Assembly (NCBI GenBank): GCA_910577105.1
Contig: CAJTMB010000003.1
Location: 62,001-126,000 of the forward strand
DNA from: an uncultured Lachnospiraceae bacterium
GTDB taxonomy: Bacteria; Bacillota; Clostridia; Lachnospirales; Lachnospiraceae
Reading direction: 5' to 3'
DNA length: 64,000 nt
Shown here: positions 34,559 through 43,529 of the stretch, piece by piece
Position numbering within the stretch: position 1 is the stretch's first letter
How the letters are laid out: each line of letters starts with the position of its first letter
Notes under the pieces: model-generated
Told to the model about the DNA's origin: nothing
The model's input: only the letters and a program-made list of their open reading frames with translations
The model's database searches: none
Program-made: the position numbers and the translations under genes

Positions 34559-36457
34559 CTAAATGGTATCCATCAAATCGCTTCCGCTTATGATGTTTAA
34601 CCAGTGGCTTTCAAAACAAAGCCCCCTTGTAGCCCCTTCAGGCCGGTACCGGTACAAAAGGCGGGGTTCCTCCAATTCCTCCAGCCTATCTATCCTGCCA
34701 TCCAGAAAACCTTTTATCCTTCCTGCCGCACTGCATAACCTCACGGAAACGCTCCCCAGCTTAATATCCATGAGTTCATAGCCAAAAGGCTTATTGTCCG
34801 TCATCCACAGCTTTTCCCTCAGACTTTTTAATCTGTCCAGCTTTTGGCTGCATTCCGGTATTTCACTGCCGGCAATCCTTTGCAATGCTTCCCTGTTCTT
34901 TTGGTCATATGCCTGTTTCAGACGAATCCCCATATCCCCTTTTTGTATCAGTATGTCTGCCAAAATCAGATAATACGAAAACAAGTCATGATATGCGGTA
35001 TTTCTTTTTAACGCCTCTTTTAAGGCTCCATACAGCTTTTTATAATGGCTCCCCATGTCAAATCCTTCCAGTTGTCTGTCAAATATACCGAGCATGACAT
35101 CCTGATAAAGCATATATTTGGAGGGCGTGTTATCCAGCCTGTTATCCTGATTGTCCTTGTTTTCTTTGTCTATGTAGTCAAAATCATTCAAAAGCATGAA
35201 ATCGCCGTATACGCCACCAAAGCAACGGGTAAAAGAAGCTGCCAGCGTTTCATCCGTCAGTTCTTTGCCATATCCCGCCTCCGCATATAAAGCCATAATC
35301 GGATAGGCGGCTTCCACCGGGGTTTCCGCACCGTCATCCTGCCAGCAGGTGCAGATTATATGACGGATACCCAGCTTTTTACATGCCGAAAGCGCTTTTC
35401 GGGATGTATCCGCTGCCTTGGAAAGATTGGGGGCAACGCCGTTCCACAGCCAGTTTCCTCCTGCAAATACCACCTCTTTGGCTATCTTGCTATGAACCCC
35501 GAGATTTCTGAAATAGGTTTCTTCCTCATGGTGATAATAATCCCAGTAAACCAGTCCTAAACCTTTCGGCGGCTTCATCCAGCCTGACGTATCCACCTCT
35601 TCAGGCAAGTCATAATAATTGCTTCCTGTATTGGCAGTGATATACATATCACTCCAAATCATCGGTTCCAGACCCAACTCTTCGCAGATGGCATAAACCT
35701 TTTCCAGATGTTCCTTCATGATTTTCTGCGGCGTCCGGTATCCGTTTTTCTCCAGATATTTTCCCAAACCCAGAAAACATGCTTCATCCATTCCGAGATG
35801 TATCTTGTTGGAACGGAAAGGACGGCTTGCTGCTGCAATCATTTCTTCTAAAAGCCGGTAGGTCGCCTCGTTCCCGGACAGGATAACATCTTTTGTATCC
35901 TGCAGCGCATGAAACTCCGGCCACTTTAAAACGTTGTGCAAGTGCGCCAGCGTCTGGATGCAGGGAATCATTTCAATGCCAAACATATCCGCATAATCGT
36001 CACATGCCCGCAGTTCTTCCTGCGTGTATCTGCCCCTGTATGCGCCAAAATAAGGATGCCCTTCCACCTCATAGGTATCCTCTGTATATAACATCAGCCT
36101 GTTTTGCCCCAGAACTGCCATTTTCCTCATTATTTCCTTTATCTTATCTACTTTTAAAACTGCGTTCCGGGAACAGTCAAGCATACAGCCGTTGGAATCA
36201 AACAGAATCTTTTCCGAAGTGTGATATTCTTCCCTGTCTGCATGGAACAGAAGCAGGGAAAGACCTCTGAAAAAACTTGCTTTTGTGTAAAAAGATATGC
36301 TGCATTCCGACCTGTTTTTGTCCACGGACAGACCGGGGATATCCTGCTTTATGACTGTTATTGTCATATCCACATCCTTACCCTGTGTATACGCTTCCTC
36401 CAGCAGTACCGCGGCGCCTGCCTCCAGGCCGGCAAAATCTCCCTCAAACCGAATCAT
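34559..36457 (-). CDS. Glycoside hydrolase family 20 (beta-N-acetylhexosaminidase-like)
   Basis: 632 residues from ATG 36457 with GGAGG seven bases upstream; upstream readable codons to 36721 are not coding. The TIM-barrel catalytic part holds MLDCSRNAVLKVDKIKEIM, GHPYFGAYRGRYT and the GH20 acid pair in IHLGMDEACFLGLGKYL (Asp-Glu), then MIWSDMYITA and GGNWLWNG. No signal peptide, so it is cytoplasmic. It would remove terminal GlcNAc/GalNAc from imported glycans. It has its own promoter at 36485-36513. Confidence 0.86.
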   Translation of the reverse strand: MIRFEGDFAGLEAGAAVLLEEAYTQGKDVDMTITVIKQDIPGLSVDKNRSECSISFYTKASFFRGLSLLLFHADREEYHTSEKILFDSNGCMLDCSRNAVLKVDKIKEIMRKMAVLGQNRLMLYTEDTYEVEGHPYFGAYRGRYTQEELRACDDYADMFGIEMIPCIQTLAHLHNVLKWPEFHALQDTKDVILSGNEATYRLLEEMIAAASRPFRSNKIHLGMDEACFLGLGKYLEKNGYRTPQKIMKEHLEKVYAICEELGLEPMIWSDMYITANTGSNYYDLPEEVDTSGWMKPPKGLGLVYWDYYHHEEETYFRNLGVHSKIAKEVVFAGGNWLWNGVAPNLSKAADTSRKALSACKKLGIRHIICTCWQDDGAETPVEAAYPIMALYAEAGYGKELTDETLAASFTRCFGGVYGDFMLLNDFDYIDKENKDNQDNRLDNTPSKYMLYQDVMLGIFDRQLEGFDMGSHYKKLYGALKEALKRNTAYHDLFSYYLILADILIQKGDMGIRLKQAYDQKNREALQRIAGSEIPECSQKLDRLKSLREKLWMTDNKPFGYELMDIKLGSVSVRLCSAAGRIKGFLDGRIDRLEELEEPRLLYRYRPEGATRGLCFESHWLNIISGSDLMDTI

Positions 36458-36484
36458 TGCATATCCTCCACTCAATTTATTAAA

Positions 36485-36513
36485 ATTATACTTTATTTTC
36501 ACCCAAACCGCAA
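36485..36513 (-). promoter_or_regulatory. Promoter of the GH20 gene
   Basis: The minus strand reads TTGCGG, 17 bases, TATAAT. A perfect -10 and half-matching -35; transcription would start about 20 bases before the ribosome site. Confidence 0.6.
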
Positions 36514-36570
36514 GCGAATGCGCAATTGAGTTTTTACATAACGCGCAGGCAGCATACCCCATATAATCAA

Positions 36571-36612
36571 AAAAGGAAAAGCCCGTCCGGTTTTTGTACC
36601 GGTCGGGCTTTC
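36571..36612 (-). terminator. Terminator after the GH17-like gene
   Basis: AAAGCCCGACCGGT pairs with ACCGGACGGGCTTTT (minus strand) around ACAAAA, followed by CCTTTTTTG. Strong GC-rich stem directly at the gene end. Confidence 0.85.
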
Positions 36613-36614
36613 TA

Positions 36615-37553
36615 TCACCACTTCTTTTTTCTCTCCTCATTATATAATCCAAAATTACATTCGGAGGAATTTGACTTGGGGCCTTTCCACAGCTCATCAA
36701 ATGCCTCAAAAATAAATGCAATTATCTGTTCCTGTTCAACCCATGCCTCCACTTCTTCGATATAACGCTTCTCATTTGCCACGGAGGCACGTCTCGGGGT
36801 TCCCGGCTCCGGAATTATCTCACGTCTCTCATTACCCACTACCGCAAAATAATTGGGCGTCGTATTGTAAGAGCTCCAGCCAAGCTCTGTAAAGATAACC
36901 TGTTTATCCGGAAACAGCGCTTTTATATCCGCATAGTGTTTTTTATTGACTGCCACCGAGTCTGCTACATCGTCGCCGTAATGATACGGATAACTGTGGA
37001 CACTGATAAAATCCATCTCTTTTGCCAGTTCCTTTATATGCGGCCATTCAAAATAGCCCTCACAGAACGTAACCGGCTTATCCAGCGCTTCCTTCAGACG
37101 TCTGGCATGGGCAATCAGCCGTTCTTCGGGCACCGTATGCGCTCCCCACGGGGGTGTGTTTTCATTGCCGACAGAAACCGCGACTACCTCGTCAGGAAAT
37201 TCTTTTACCAGAGCAATCAGCTTTTCAAGTTCACCATCATTCCTTTTCTTATGCTGCTGCAGCTCTTCCTCTGTGTAATGCTGTTCTTCAAACGGGCACT
37301 TCTCATTATTCACTTCCGGGTCTGAGTCAATCCCAATCAGGCACTTTAACGGCAGCTTTTTCTCCCTGATTGTCTCCAGAACTCTTCTTGCATGTAAATT
37401 CGGGTCATACATGCGAAGATAGCGATACCCGTCCCGAACCAGAATCTCCATGTCCTCTGCAATCTGCTCCGCCGTCGGCACCTCTCCTTTGGGGTTTTGT
37501 CCTTTTCTGTAGCCGGAATAGCAGACCGCCTTGCCATACTCCAAAATATCCAT
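36615..37553 (-). CDS. GH17-like glycosyl hydrolase
   Basis: 312 residues, no signal peptide. KAVCYSGYRKGQNPKGEVPT, RYLRMYDPNLHARRVLETI and CLIGID begin the barrel. VAVSVGNENTPPWG contains the probable acid/base Glu, and QVIFTELGWSSY the probable nucleophile Glu, a layout like family 17 beta-1,3-glucanases. ATG 37553 follows AGGAGG. The gene is oriented with GH20 and the hydrolase but a terminator separates it. Confidence 0.75.
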   Translation of the reverse strand: MDILEYGKAVCYSGYRKGQNPKGEVPTAEQIAEDMEILVRDGYRYLRMYDPNLHARRVLETIREKKLPLKCLIGIDSDPEVNNEKCPFEEQHYTEEELQQHKKRNDGELEKLIALVKEFPDEVVAVSVGNENTPPWGAHTVPEERLIAHARRLKEALDKPVTFCEGYFEWPHIKELAKEMDFISVHSYPYHYGDDVADSVAVNKKHYADIKALFPDKQVIFTELGWSSYNTTPNYFAVVGNERREIIPEPGTPRRASVANEKRYIEEVEAWVEQEQIIAFIFEAFDELWKGPKSNSSECNFGLYNEERKKKW

Positions 37554-37676
37554 TTTATTCCTCCTTTTCCCGTTATAGTTCCACTGCTTTTATATGGCTA
37601 TATTATACTATTGTCTATTTTCGGAAGCAATCGGAATTTTCTTTTTTCGTCCCTTTCATACACTGTTGGTCCGGCT

Positions 37677-38927
37677 CTACAACCAGTTTATCCGTTTTTC
37701 AAATACAACCCTGTTTTCCCCTTTTTCAATTTGTCCGATTTCATAGCACTCATGGAATTGACCAATGTGCTTCCTGACAAAAGCCAGGTCTTTACGGGAC
37801 ACCACCAGAATAAATCCCACGCCGCAGTTAAATGTCCTGAGCATTTCATCGTCACTGACATTACCGCTGTTGCGGATGTACTTGAATATGGGGAGCGGCT
37901 TTATTTTGGATAAATCGATTCCGGCGCTTAACCCGCCCGGAATCACCCTGCACAGGTTACCTTCGATTCCGCCTCCCGTGATATGAGCCATTCCATGTAC
38001 GATATCACTGCCAAACAGTCCTTTTATCGCTTTATAATACGGTGTATGCGGTTTCATGATATGTTCTATAAAGGTAAGCCCCTCTATTTTGTCCAGCTTT
38101 ATCTGCGGCATTTTATCCATCAGAAGGCGCACCAGCGAATAGCCGTTGGTATGCAGTCCGTTGGAGGCAATTGCCAGAACAACATCCCCTTCTTCTATGG
38201 CGGAACCGTCAATCACCCTTGTCTTTTCCACTATGCCAGCAATACTTGAAGTCAGTACATATACCCCCGGCTCCACGACTGACGGCTGTATGGAGGTTTC
38301 GCCGCCCACGAGGGAGCATTCATTTTCTTTGCATGCCTCGGAAACACCCTTTACCAGCGTAGTAATCGTATCCTTTTCCGCATTGCCGCACACTATGGTA
38401 TCCAGCACCGCCAAAGGCTTTGCTCCCATTACCACGATATCGTTCACCAGATGGTTAATCATGTCGTGGCAAATCGATTCGGTATAGCCATATTCCATTG
38501 CCAGTTTTTGTTTTGAGCCCGGTTCTTCAGATTTCAGCACCAGCACCGGGTTTTTGATTTCGGGAAAATGTATGTCGTACAAAGAGGCAAACGGCCCCAG
38601 ACCGTTTAACACACGTCCATCCCCGGTTTCCAGATGCTTTGCCATTTCCTTCTTTATGGTATCCGTGTAGGCAATGTCTACGCCTGCCTTGCTGTAGGAC
38701 AGACCCTCCGTATCTCTTTCGCTGCCTGCTAAAATTTCATCCACCGAAACATCCAATACGGTTGCCAAATCCTGTAATATCTCGATATTCGGATATGTGG
38801 TTCCGTTTTCCCATTTCGATACCGCCTGAAAGGAAACATGAAGCTTATCTGCAAGCTGCTGCTGTGTTAATGCAAGGGCTTTTCGCTTATCCATTATAAA
38901 ATTACCGACTTTGATACCGTCAAGCAT
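37677..38927 (-). CDS. XRE helix-turn-helix fused to a PurM (AIR synthetase)-like domain
   Basis: 416 residues. Residues 8-68 are a classical XRE domain (LTQQQLADKLHVSFQAVSKW, then YPNIEILQDLATVLDVSVDE). Residues about 76-416 follow PurM: LSYSKAGVDI, NDIVVMGAKPLAVLDTI, LVGGETSIQPSVVEPGVYVL, ASNGLHTNGYSLVRLLM and HITGGGIEGNLCRVIPGG. PurM makes aminoimidazole ribonucleotide in purine synthesis. No other pur gene is near. The fusion could be a purine-responsive regulator built on an AIR synthetase fold, or a bifunctional enzyme. The ATG follows GGAGGATTTCCCC. Confidence 0.85.
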   Translation of the reverse strand: MLDGIKVGNFIMDKRKALALTQQQLADKLHVSFQAVSKWENGTTYPNIEILQDLATVLDVSVDEILAGSERDTEGLSYSKAGVDIAYTDTIKKEMAKHLETGDGRVLNGLGPFASLYDIHFPEIKNPVLVLKSEEPGSKQKLAMEYGYTESICHDMINHLVNDIVVMGAKPLAVLDTIVCGNAEKDTITTLVKGVSEACKENECSLVGGETSIQPSVVEPGVYVLTSSIAGIVEKTRVIDGSAIEEGDVVLAIASNGLHTNGYSLVRLLMDKMPQIKLDKIEGLTFIEHIMKPHTPYYKAIKGLFGSDIVHGMAHITGGGIEGNLCRVIPGGLSAGIDLSKIKPLPIFKYIRNSGNVSDDEMLRTFNCGVGFILVVSRKDLAFVRKHIGQFHECYEIGQIEKGENRVVFEKRINWL

Positions 38928-39251
38928 GGGGAAATCCTCCGTTTTTATTTTATAATAGCCTGTATTTTAGTCCATTTACAATAACCGGGGCAGCGAATTT
39001 GCGGGGATGGTTCAACCGGAGGTTGAATACGCCTGACATGTATGAAACCATATACATAATTTACTGCAACCTTATATTTCTACAGGCTTTTTTCCATGTA
39101 ATTGTGGGTTTATATGAAAAATACACCTTTGCTTATCTCCTAGATAGTTTCAAAGCCTTATTTTTTGGCACTTTCATGCACTTTTAAGTTATCTGTCTCT
39201 TCCCCATAGGATTTTATAGTGTCGCGTGAAGCCCATTACATACCCTTACCT
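38928..39251. other. Intergenic, nothing recognised
   Basis: About 320 bases, A/T-rich. Frames on both strands are short and without ribosome sites or motifs. No clear promoter or hairpin seen. Confidence 0.5.
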
Positions 39252-39527
39252 CTATGCAATAGCCTCCTTTGCATATGGTAATGCATATAATGTATCCGGA
39301 GCAATATCAAGACATGTCGTATTATCCCAATTTCCACTAATATCCCATGCAAGTGTATCATTCATTACAGTACATCTGTCCATAAATATTTCGACTTCCT
39401 TTAAACAACAAAAAGCCTCTTTTTCAATCATCTGTGACATATCATAATGAACAATCTTCCCATCCTCAAAATATACATATACTGAATAATCCCGCATTGG
39501 CACAACCTGTACCACCTTTGGAAACAT
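39252..39527 (-). CDS. DUF2442 protein
   Basis: 91 residues. MFPKVVQVVPMRDYSVYVYF, EDGKIVHYDMS and GNWDNTTCLDIAPDTLY are typical of DUF2442. It follows the broken DUF4160 gene by 13 bases with GGAGGTGATGGT before its ATG. DUF4160/DUF2442 neighbours are common in bacteria and have been discussed as a toxin-antitoxin-like pair; function is unproven. Confidence 0.85.
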   Translation of the reverse strand: MFPKVVQVVPMRDYSVYVYFEDGKIVHYDMSQMIEKEAFCCLKEVEIFMDRCTVMNDTLAWDISGNWDNTTCLDIAPDTLYALPYAKEAIA

Positions 39528-39540
39528 ACCATCACCTCCG

Positions 39541-39801
39541 TTACACTAATGGATTAATTCTGTTCAACGGTTTTCCATCCTTTGATAATTCCCAATTCTG
39601 CATCAACTCATCCTGATGCAGAACACACCATGCTAAAATCAATTATAATTGTCTTGACGGCAACGCTCCCTTAATTACTCTTGCCTCGTCAATATTAATT
39701 ATTGCTTTATTCCCATTATATTCAGCATGAAAATGCGGCGGATTATGGTCATCGTAATACATAGTTACTCTTATTCCATACAACAGTGATATCTCCGGCA
39801 T
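39541..39801 (-). pseudogene. DUF4160 protein with an in-frame stop
   Basis: From ATG 39801 (GGAGG upstream): MPEISLLYGIRVTMYYDDHN, PPHFHAEYNGNKAI, then SRQL followed by TAA at 39643-39645. The same frame continues with LILAWCVLHQDELMQNWELS to the natural stop at 39541. A Lys (AAA) is usual at this place, so a single base change explains the nonsense codon. The rest of the frame is intact, suggesting a recent event. Confidence 0.82.
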
Positions 39802-39857
39802 TTACTATTCCTCCATTCTTTCCGAGTTCAGTATAAGTATATCACAGTCCATCTCAT

Positions 39858-39893
39858 AAAAAAGCCCACAAACAAATTTTGTCTGTGGGCTTT
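39858..39893 (-). terminator. Terminator after rpsI
   Basis: The minus strand forms AAAGCCCACAGACAAA pairing with TTTGTTTGTGGGC and runs into TTTTTT. It lies 30 bases past the rpsI stop. Confidence 0.88.
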
Positions 39894-39922
39894 CCATATC
39901 TTTTCTATTCGTAAGTAACTGC

Positions 39923-40318
39923 TTATCTCTTGGAGAACTGCGGTGCCCTGCGGGCTGCTTTGAGACCGTATTTCTTACGCTCTTTCATACGAGGGTCACG
40001 GGTTAAGAAACCTTCTTTTTTCAGTACGGGTCTGTAGTCCGCATCTGCCTGGCAGAGTGCTCTTGCAACACCGTGACGGATTGCACCTGCCTGTCCTGTG
40101 GTGCCGCCGCCGCGCACATTTACCAGCACGTCAAACTTTTCTGCTGTTTCTGTTGCTGCCAAGGGCTGACGAACGATAACCTTCAGGGTCTCCATTCCGA
40201 AATATTCGTCAATATCCCTTTTATTTATGGTCACTTTACCGGTTCCCGGCATTAAGTATACTCTTGCAATGGATTTTTTTCTTCTACCTGTTCCGTAGTA
40301 TCTTGCTGTTTTAGCCAT
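39923..40318 (-). CDS. rpsI: 30S ribosomal protein S9
   Basis: 131 residues, normal length. KTARYYGTGRRKKSIARVYL at the start, GGGTTGQAGAIRHGVARAL in the middle and the conserved basic end RRAPQFSKR that contacts P-site tRNA. ATG after GGAAAGGAGGAAATCAAA. It follows rplM by 24 bases in the usual rplM-rpsI operon, driven by the promoter at 40939-40967. Confidence 0.97.
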   Translation of the reverse strand: MAKTARYYGTGRRKKSIARVYLMPGTGKVTINKRDIDEYFGMETLKVIVRQPLAATETAEKFDVLVNVRGGGTTGQAGAIRHGVARALCQADADYRPVLKKEGFLTRDPRMKERKKYGLKAARRAPQFSKR

Positions 40319-40342
40319 TTTGATTTCCTCCTTTCCGTCCCA

Positions 40343-40771
40343 TTAGAATGTCAGTACTTCAGGCTTCTGTGCTTCATGTTTGTGCTCAGGTCCTGCGTAT
40401 ACATGCAGTTTTTTGTACATCTGTCTGCCTAACGGTCCTTTGGGAAGCATGCCCTTAACCGCAAGTTCGATAACCTGCTCAGGCTTCTTTGCCAATTTCT
40501 CTTTCAGCGTGGCCTGCTTCAAGCCGCCTACATAGTCAGAGTGGCTGTAATATATTTTCTGGTCTAACTTCTTTCCGGTTACTTTTATCTTTTCAGCGTT
40601 GATGACAATTACATTGTCACCTGTATCCATGTGGGGCGTAAAAATCGGCTTGTTCTTGCCTCTCAAAATCTTGGCAACCTCGGATGCCAGACGGCCCAGA
40701 GTCATGTTTTCAGCGTCTACTACATACCATTTTCTATCGATTGTAGCTGGACTAGCCATAAATGTTTTCAT
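40343..40771 (-). CDS. rplM: 50S ribosomal protein L13
   Basis: 142 residues from ATG 40771 with GGAGG upstream. MASPATIDRKWYVVDAENMT, LGRLASEVAKILRGKNKP, then GDNVIVINAEKI and VKGMLPKGPLGRQMYKKL are L13 signatures. L13 initiates 50S assembly and in Bacteria can repress its own operon. Codons readable upstream to 40843 belong to the leader and are not part of the gene. Confidence 0.97.
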   Translation of the reverse strand: MKTFMASPATIDRKWYVVDAENMTLGRLASEVAKILRGKNKPIFTPHMDTGDNVIVINAEKIKVTGKKLDQKIYYSHSDYVGGLKQATLKEKLAKKPEQVIELAVKGMLPKGPLGRQMYKKLHVYAGPEHKHEAQKPEVLTF

Positions 40772-40932
40772 GATATTTCCTCCATACATAGTAAAAAACC
40801 ATTTTTGCTTCTCTGGAATCTTACTTGGCAGATGTCCGGCCACCTCATAAAACCCTTCAAAACAGCTTTACTTTTACGATTTCTTCCTGTGTCACCGGGG
40901 CTTTGGTTCCACATTATGATACATCGTCACAG
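40772..40932 (-). promoter_or_regulatory. Long leader of rplM-rpsI, possible L13 autoregulatory RNA
   Basis: About 160 bases separate the promoter start point from the rplM ATG. Bacillota rplM leaders often carry the L13-leader structure, and this length and place fit. I did not confirm the conserved secondary structure by eye. Confidence 0.35.
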
Positions 40933-40938
40933 TGATAT

Positions 40939-40967
40939 ATTATATTATATATCGTTATGCCTGTCAA
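40939..40967 (-). promoter_or_regulatory. Consensus promoter of rplM-rpsI
   Basis: TTGACA, 17 bases, TATAAT on the minus strand: both hexamers perfect. It begins 14 bases from palindrome E. Confidence 0.88.
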
Positions 40968-40980
40968 CCCATAAATTCGA

Positions 40981-41101
40981 GTTTTGGCATTTTGCATTGC
41001 GGCATCGCCGTCGTGCATTTGTTCCAACAGGATGCGTTTTTACACGGTCCTTTATGGAATCAAATGCACGCCGGGGATGCCGCAATGCAAAATGCCAAAA
41101 C
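40981..41101. repeat. Long palindromic intergenic element, copy E (core-deleted)
   Basis: 121 bp. About 41-base arms (GTTTTGGCATTTTGCATTGC and on) with two mismatches. The core is a deleted version of copy A: TTCCAACAGGATGCGTTTTT, then ACGGTCCTTTATGGAA. It sits between the truA end and the rplM promoter, touching the truA stop region. Confidence 0.88.
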
Positions 41102-41102
41102 T

Positions 41103-41840
41103 TTATAGAAATTCATATTTTACCAGCGTCAGACCGCATGCCGGAGCTGTCGGACCCGCTGCTTTTCTGTCCTTCGCCTCCAGAATCTCACGCATCTTTT
41201 CCGGAGGCCATTTTCCCCTGCCTGCTTCCATCAGGGTACCGGCAATTATCCTAACCATATTGTATAAAAATCCATTTCCGCAGACACGGATGACAATTTC
41301 CTCCTCCTGCATTTCCACCGACACAAAGTATATGGTACGCACGGTGCTTTCCACCACTGCTGCCGCTGCACAAAAGCTTTTAAAGTCATGCTTTCCCTCC
41401 AGATAGGCAGCCGCCTCCTGCATCCTGCCAATGTCCAGCGAATAGTAGCAATGGGCGGAATACAGTCTTCTGGTCGGAATCGGAAATTCTCCTGCCGTAA
41501 TCCGGTATTCGTAAGTTTTCCTGCTATCGCAATGTCGGGGATGGAAATTGTCCGGCACCTGCTCCGACTTCTGAATCCTGATATCCTCCGGCAGGCGCTG
41601 GTTCAGAGCATACGCCAGCTTACCGGCAGGAATGACAGTTTCGGAATCAAATACCGCCTTATTGCACTTTGCATGTACCCCGGCGTCAGTCCTGCTGGCC
41701 CCGATGACATGGATATCCTCTCCTAAAAGCCCGGAAAGACACTTGTTCAATTCTCCTTCTATGGTCCGGCTGTTTTTTTGTACTTGAAAACCGGAATAAG
41801 CCGTTCCGTCATAGGCTACCGTCAACATAAACCGTTTCAT
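41103..41840 (-). CDS. truA: tRNA pseudouridine(38-40) synthase
   Basis: 245 residues, normal length. MLTVAYDGTAYSGFQVQKNS at the start and the catalytic Asp in IGASRTDAGVHAKCNK. RTIYFVSVEMQEEEIVIRVC and GNGFLYNMVRIIAGTLMEAG complete the second domain. It modifies the anticodon arm of tRNAs. Located 24 bases after ecfT in the conserved ecf-truA-rplM-rpsI order. Confidence 0.96.
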   Translation of the reverse strand: MKRFMLTVAYDGTAYSGFQVQKNSRTIEGELNKCLSGLLGEDIHVIGASRTDAGVHAKCNKAVFDSETVIPAGKLAYALNQRLPEDIRIQKSEQVPDNFHPRHCDSRKTYEYRITAGEFPIPTRRLYSAHCYYSLDIGRMQEAAAYLEGKHDFKSFCAAAAVVESTVRTIYFVSVEMQEEEIVIRVCGNGFLYNMVRIIAGTLMEAGRGKWPPEKMREILEAKDRKAAGPTAPACGLTLVKYEFL

Positions 41841-41864
41841 GTCATTCGTATCCTCACTGCCAAC

Positions 41865-42668
41865 TTAGAATAGTATTCTTCCCACTGCTATGCTGCCCGC
41901 CAGATAAGCAAACAAAATAAGATAGGCGGCTGCATCCCGTTTCTTGTAAATAAGGGGTTTCATCTTGGTGCGGCCTTCTCCTCCCCTGTAACAGCGCGCT
42001 TCCATCGCCATTGCCAAATCATTTGCCCTCCGGAATGCAGAGATGAACAGCGGCACCAGAAGGGGCACCAGGGCTTTTGCCCGCTTTAACAGATTTCCAT
42101 TTTCAAAATCCGCTCCCCTTGCAATCTGCGCCTTCATAATCTTGTCCGTTTCCTCAAGCAAAATGGGAATAAAGCGGAGTGCAATGGACATCATCATGGC
42201 AATTTCATGAACCGGAAAACGTAAAATCTTTAACGGACGCATCGCTTTTTCCAATCCATCCGTCAGATTATTCGGTGTTGTTGTCAAGGTCATGACAGAA
42301 GAACCGATTATCAGCATTGACAGCCTGATTGCCATAAATGAGGCTGTTCGGATGCCTTCTTTGGTAATCTTAAGTTTCCATACCGCCACCACCGTTTCTC
42401 CCGGTGTAAGAAACAGATTGAATACTACAGTGATAAGCAGAAGTAACAGAATGGAACGCATACCCTTAATCATAAATTTAAACGGTACTTTTGATAACCG
42501 GATTACCACCGCCAGAAATAGAGCTGCGCATAAATATCCCCATATATTATTAAAACAAAATAATGATATAATATAAATTAATGTGCCTGCCAGTTTGACA
42601 CGCGAATCCAGCCTGTGAATGATGGAATCTGTCTGATAATATTGTCCTAATGTAATATCTCTCAGCAT
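41865..42668 (-). CDS. ecfT: Energy-coupling factor transporter transmembrane protein T
   Basis: 267 residues with five or six membrane helices. LGQYYQTDSIIHRLDSRVKL is the family's start; IARGADFENGNLLKRAKALV carries the ARG coupling motif and MAMEARCYRGGEGRTKM the second. It links the two ATPases to interchangeable vitamin or metal S-components encoded elsewhere. It follows ecfA2 by 12 bases. Confidence 0.95.
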   Translation of the reverse strand: MLRDITLGQYYQTDSIIHRLDSRVKLAGTLIYIISLFCFNNIWGYLCAALFLAVVIRLSKVPFKFMIKGMRSILLLLLITVVFNLFLTPGETVVAVWKLKITKEGIRTASFMAIRLSMLIIGSSVMTLTTTPNNLTDGLEKAMRPLKILRFPVHEIAMMMSIALRFIPILLEETDKIMKAQIARGADFENGNLLKRAKALVPLLVPLFISAFRRANDLAMAMEARCYRGGEGRTKMKPLIYKKRDAAAYLILFAYLAGSIAVGRILF

Positions 42669-42680
42669 AATACTCCTCGT

Positions 42681-43529
42681 TTATCCTTTCAGCGCGCGGG
42701 CTATCATATCCGCTGCCTCTTTAATGGTTGTGGCATTCTCATCCACATCCAGTCCTTTTGCCTTTAACTTATGCATGATATAGGTTACCTGCGGCGCTGC
42801 AAGTCCCATCTCTTCCAACTCCCTGTAATGCGCAAACACTTCCCTCGGGACATCGTCATATACCACTTTTCCATGGTTCATCACCAGAATGCGCTCCACA
42901 TATTCCGCTACATCCTCCATGCTGTGGGAAACCAGAATAATGGTAATCTGACTCTCTTCCTTAAGTTTTACTATCTGGCTTAAAATTTCTTCCCTGCCCT
43001 TGGGGTCCAGCCCAGCCGTCGGTTCATCCAGTATCAGCACTTCCGGCTTCATGGCAAGCACTCCCGCAATGGCTGCCCTGCGTTTCTGCCCGCCCGACAA
43101 ATCAAACGGAGACTGATAAAAGCATTCATCCGGCAGTCCGACTTTTTTCAGGGCTTCATAGGCCCGAAGCTCCGTTTCCTGTCTGGACAGTCCCAGGTTT
43201 TTGGGACCAAAACAGACATCTTTAAAGACATCCTCTTCAAAAAGCTGATGCTCCGGATATTGGAAAACAAGGCCTACCTTGCTCCTTAATTCCCGCTTAT
43301 CATAATCCTTGTCATCAATATCCTGCCCGTTAAAATAAATATGCCCTCCCGTAGCCTTTATTAGTCCGTTTAAATGCTGCACAAGGGTTGACTTACCGGA
43401 ACCCGTATGTCCAATCAATCCTATAAACTGACCATCGGGAATCATCAGGCTCACATCATCCAGCGCTTTCACCGCAAGTGTAGTGTCATTCCCATATACA
43501 TGGCTGACATGGTCCAATATTATTGACAT
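42681..43529 (-). CDS. ecfA2: ECF transporter ATPase, second subunit
   Basis: 282 residues. Walker A GHTGSGKSTLVQHLN, Q-loop VFQYPEHQLFEEDV, signature LSGGQKRRAAIAGVLAM, Walker B VLILDEPTAGLDPKG, and H-loop SHSMEDVAEY. It overlaps ecfA1 by 10 bases. As usual the two ATPases form a heterodimer on EcfT. Confidence 0.95.
   Translation of the reverse strand: MSIILDHVSHVYGNDTTLAVKALDDVSLMIPDGQFIGLIGHTGSGKSTLVQHLNGLIKATGGHIYFNGQDIDDKDYDKRELRSKVGLVFQYPEHQLFEEDVFKDVCFGPKNLGLSRQETELRAYEALKKVGLPDECFYQSPFDLSGGQKRRAAIAGVLAMKPEVLILDEPTAGLDPKGREEILSQIVKLKEESQITIILVSHSMEDVAEYVERILVMNHGKVVYDDVPREVFAHYRELEEMGLAAPQVTYIMHKLKAKGLDVDENATTIKEAADMIARALKG

Noticed and set aside
36458..36721. 88-residue N-terminal extension of GH20
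   Set aside because: It crosses the promoter and the ribosome site at ATG 36457 and overlaps the neighbouring gene's terminator.
33424..41101. Retron or other reverse-transcribed hairpin RNA for the palindromes
   Set aside because: Long stems suggested msd-like structures but there is no reverse transcriptase in the window near any copy.
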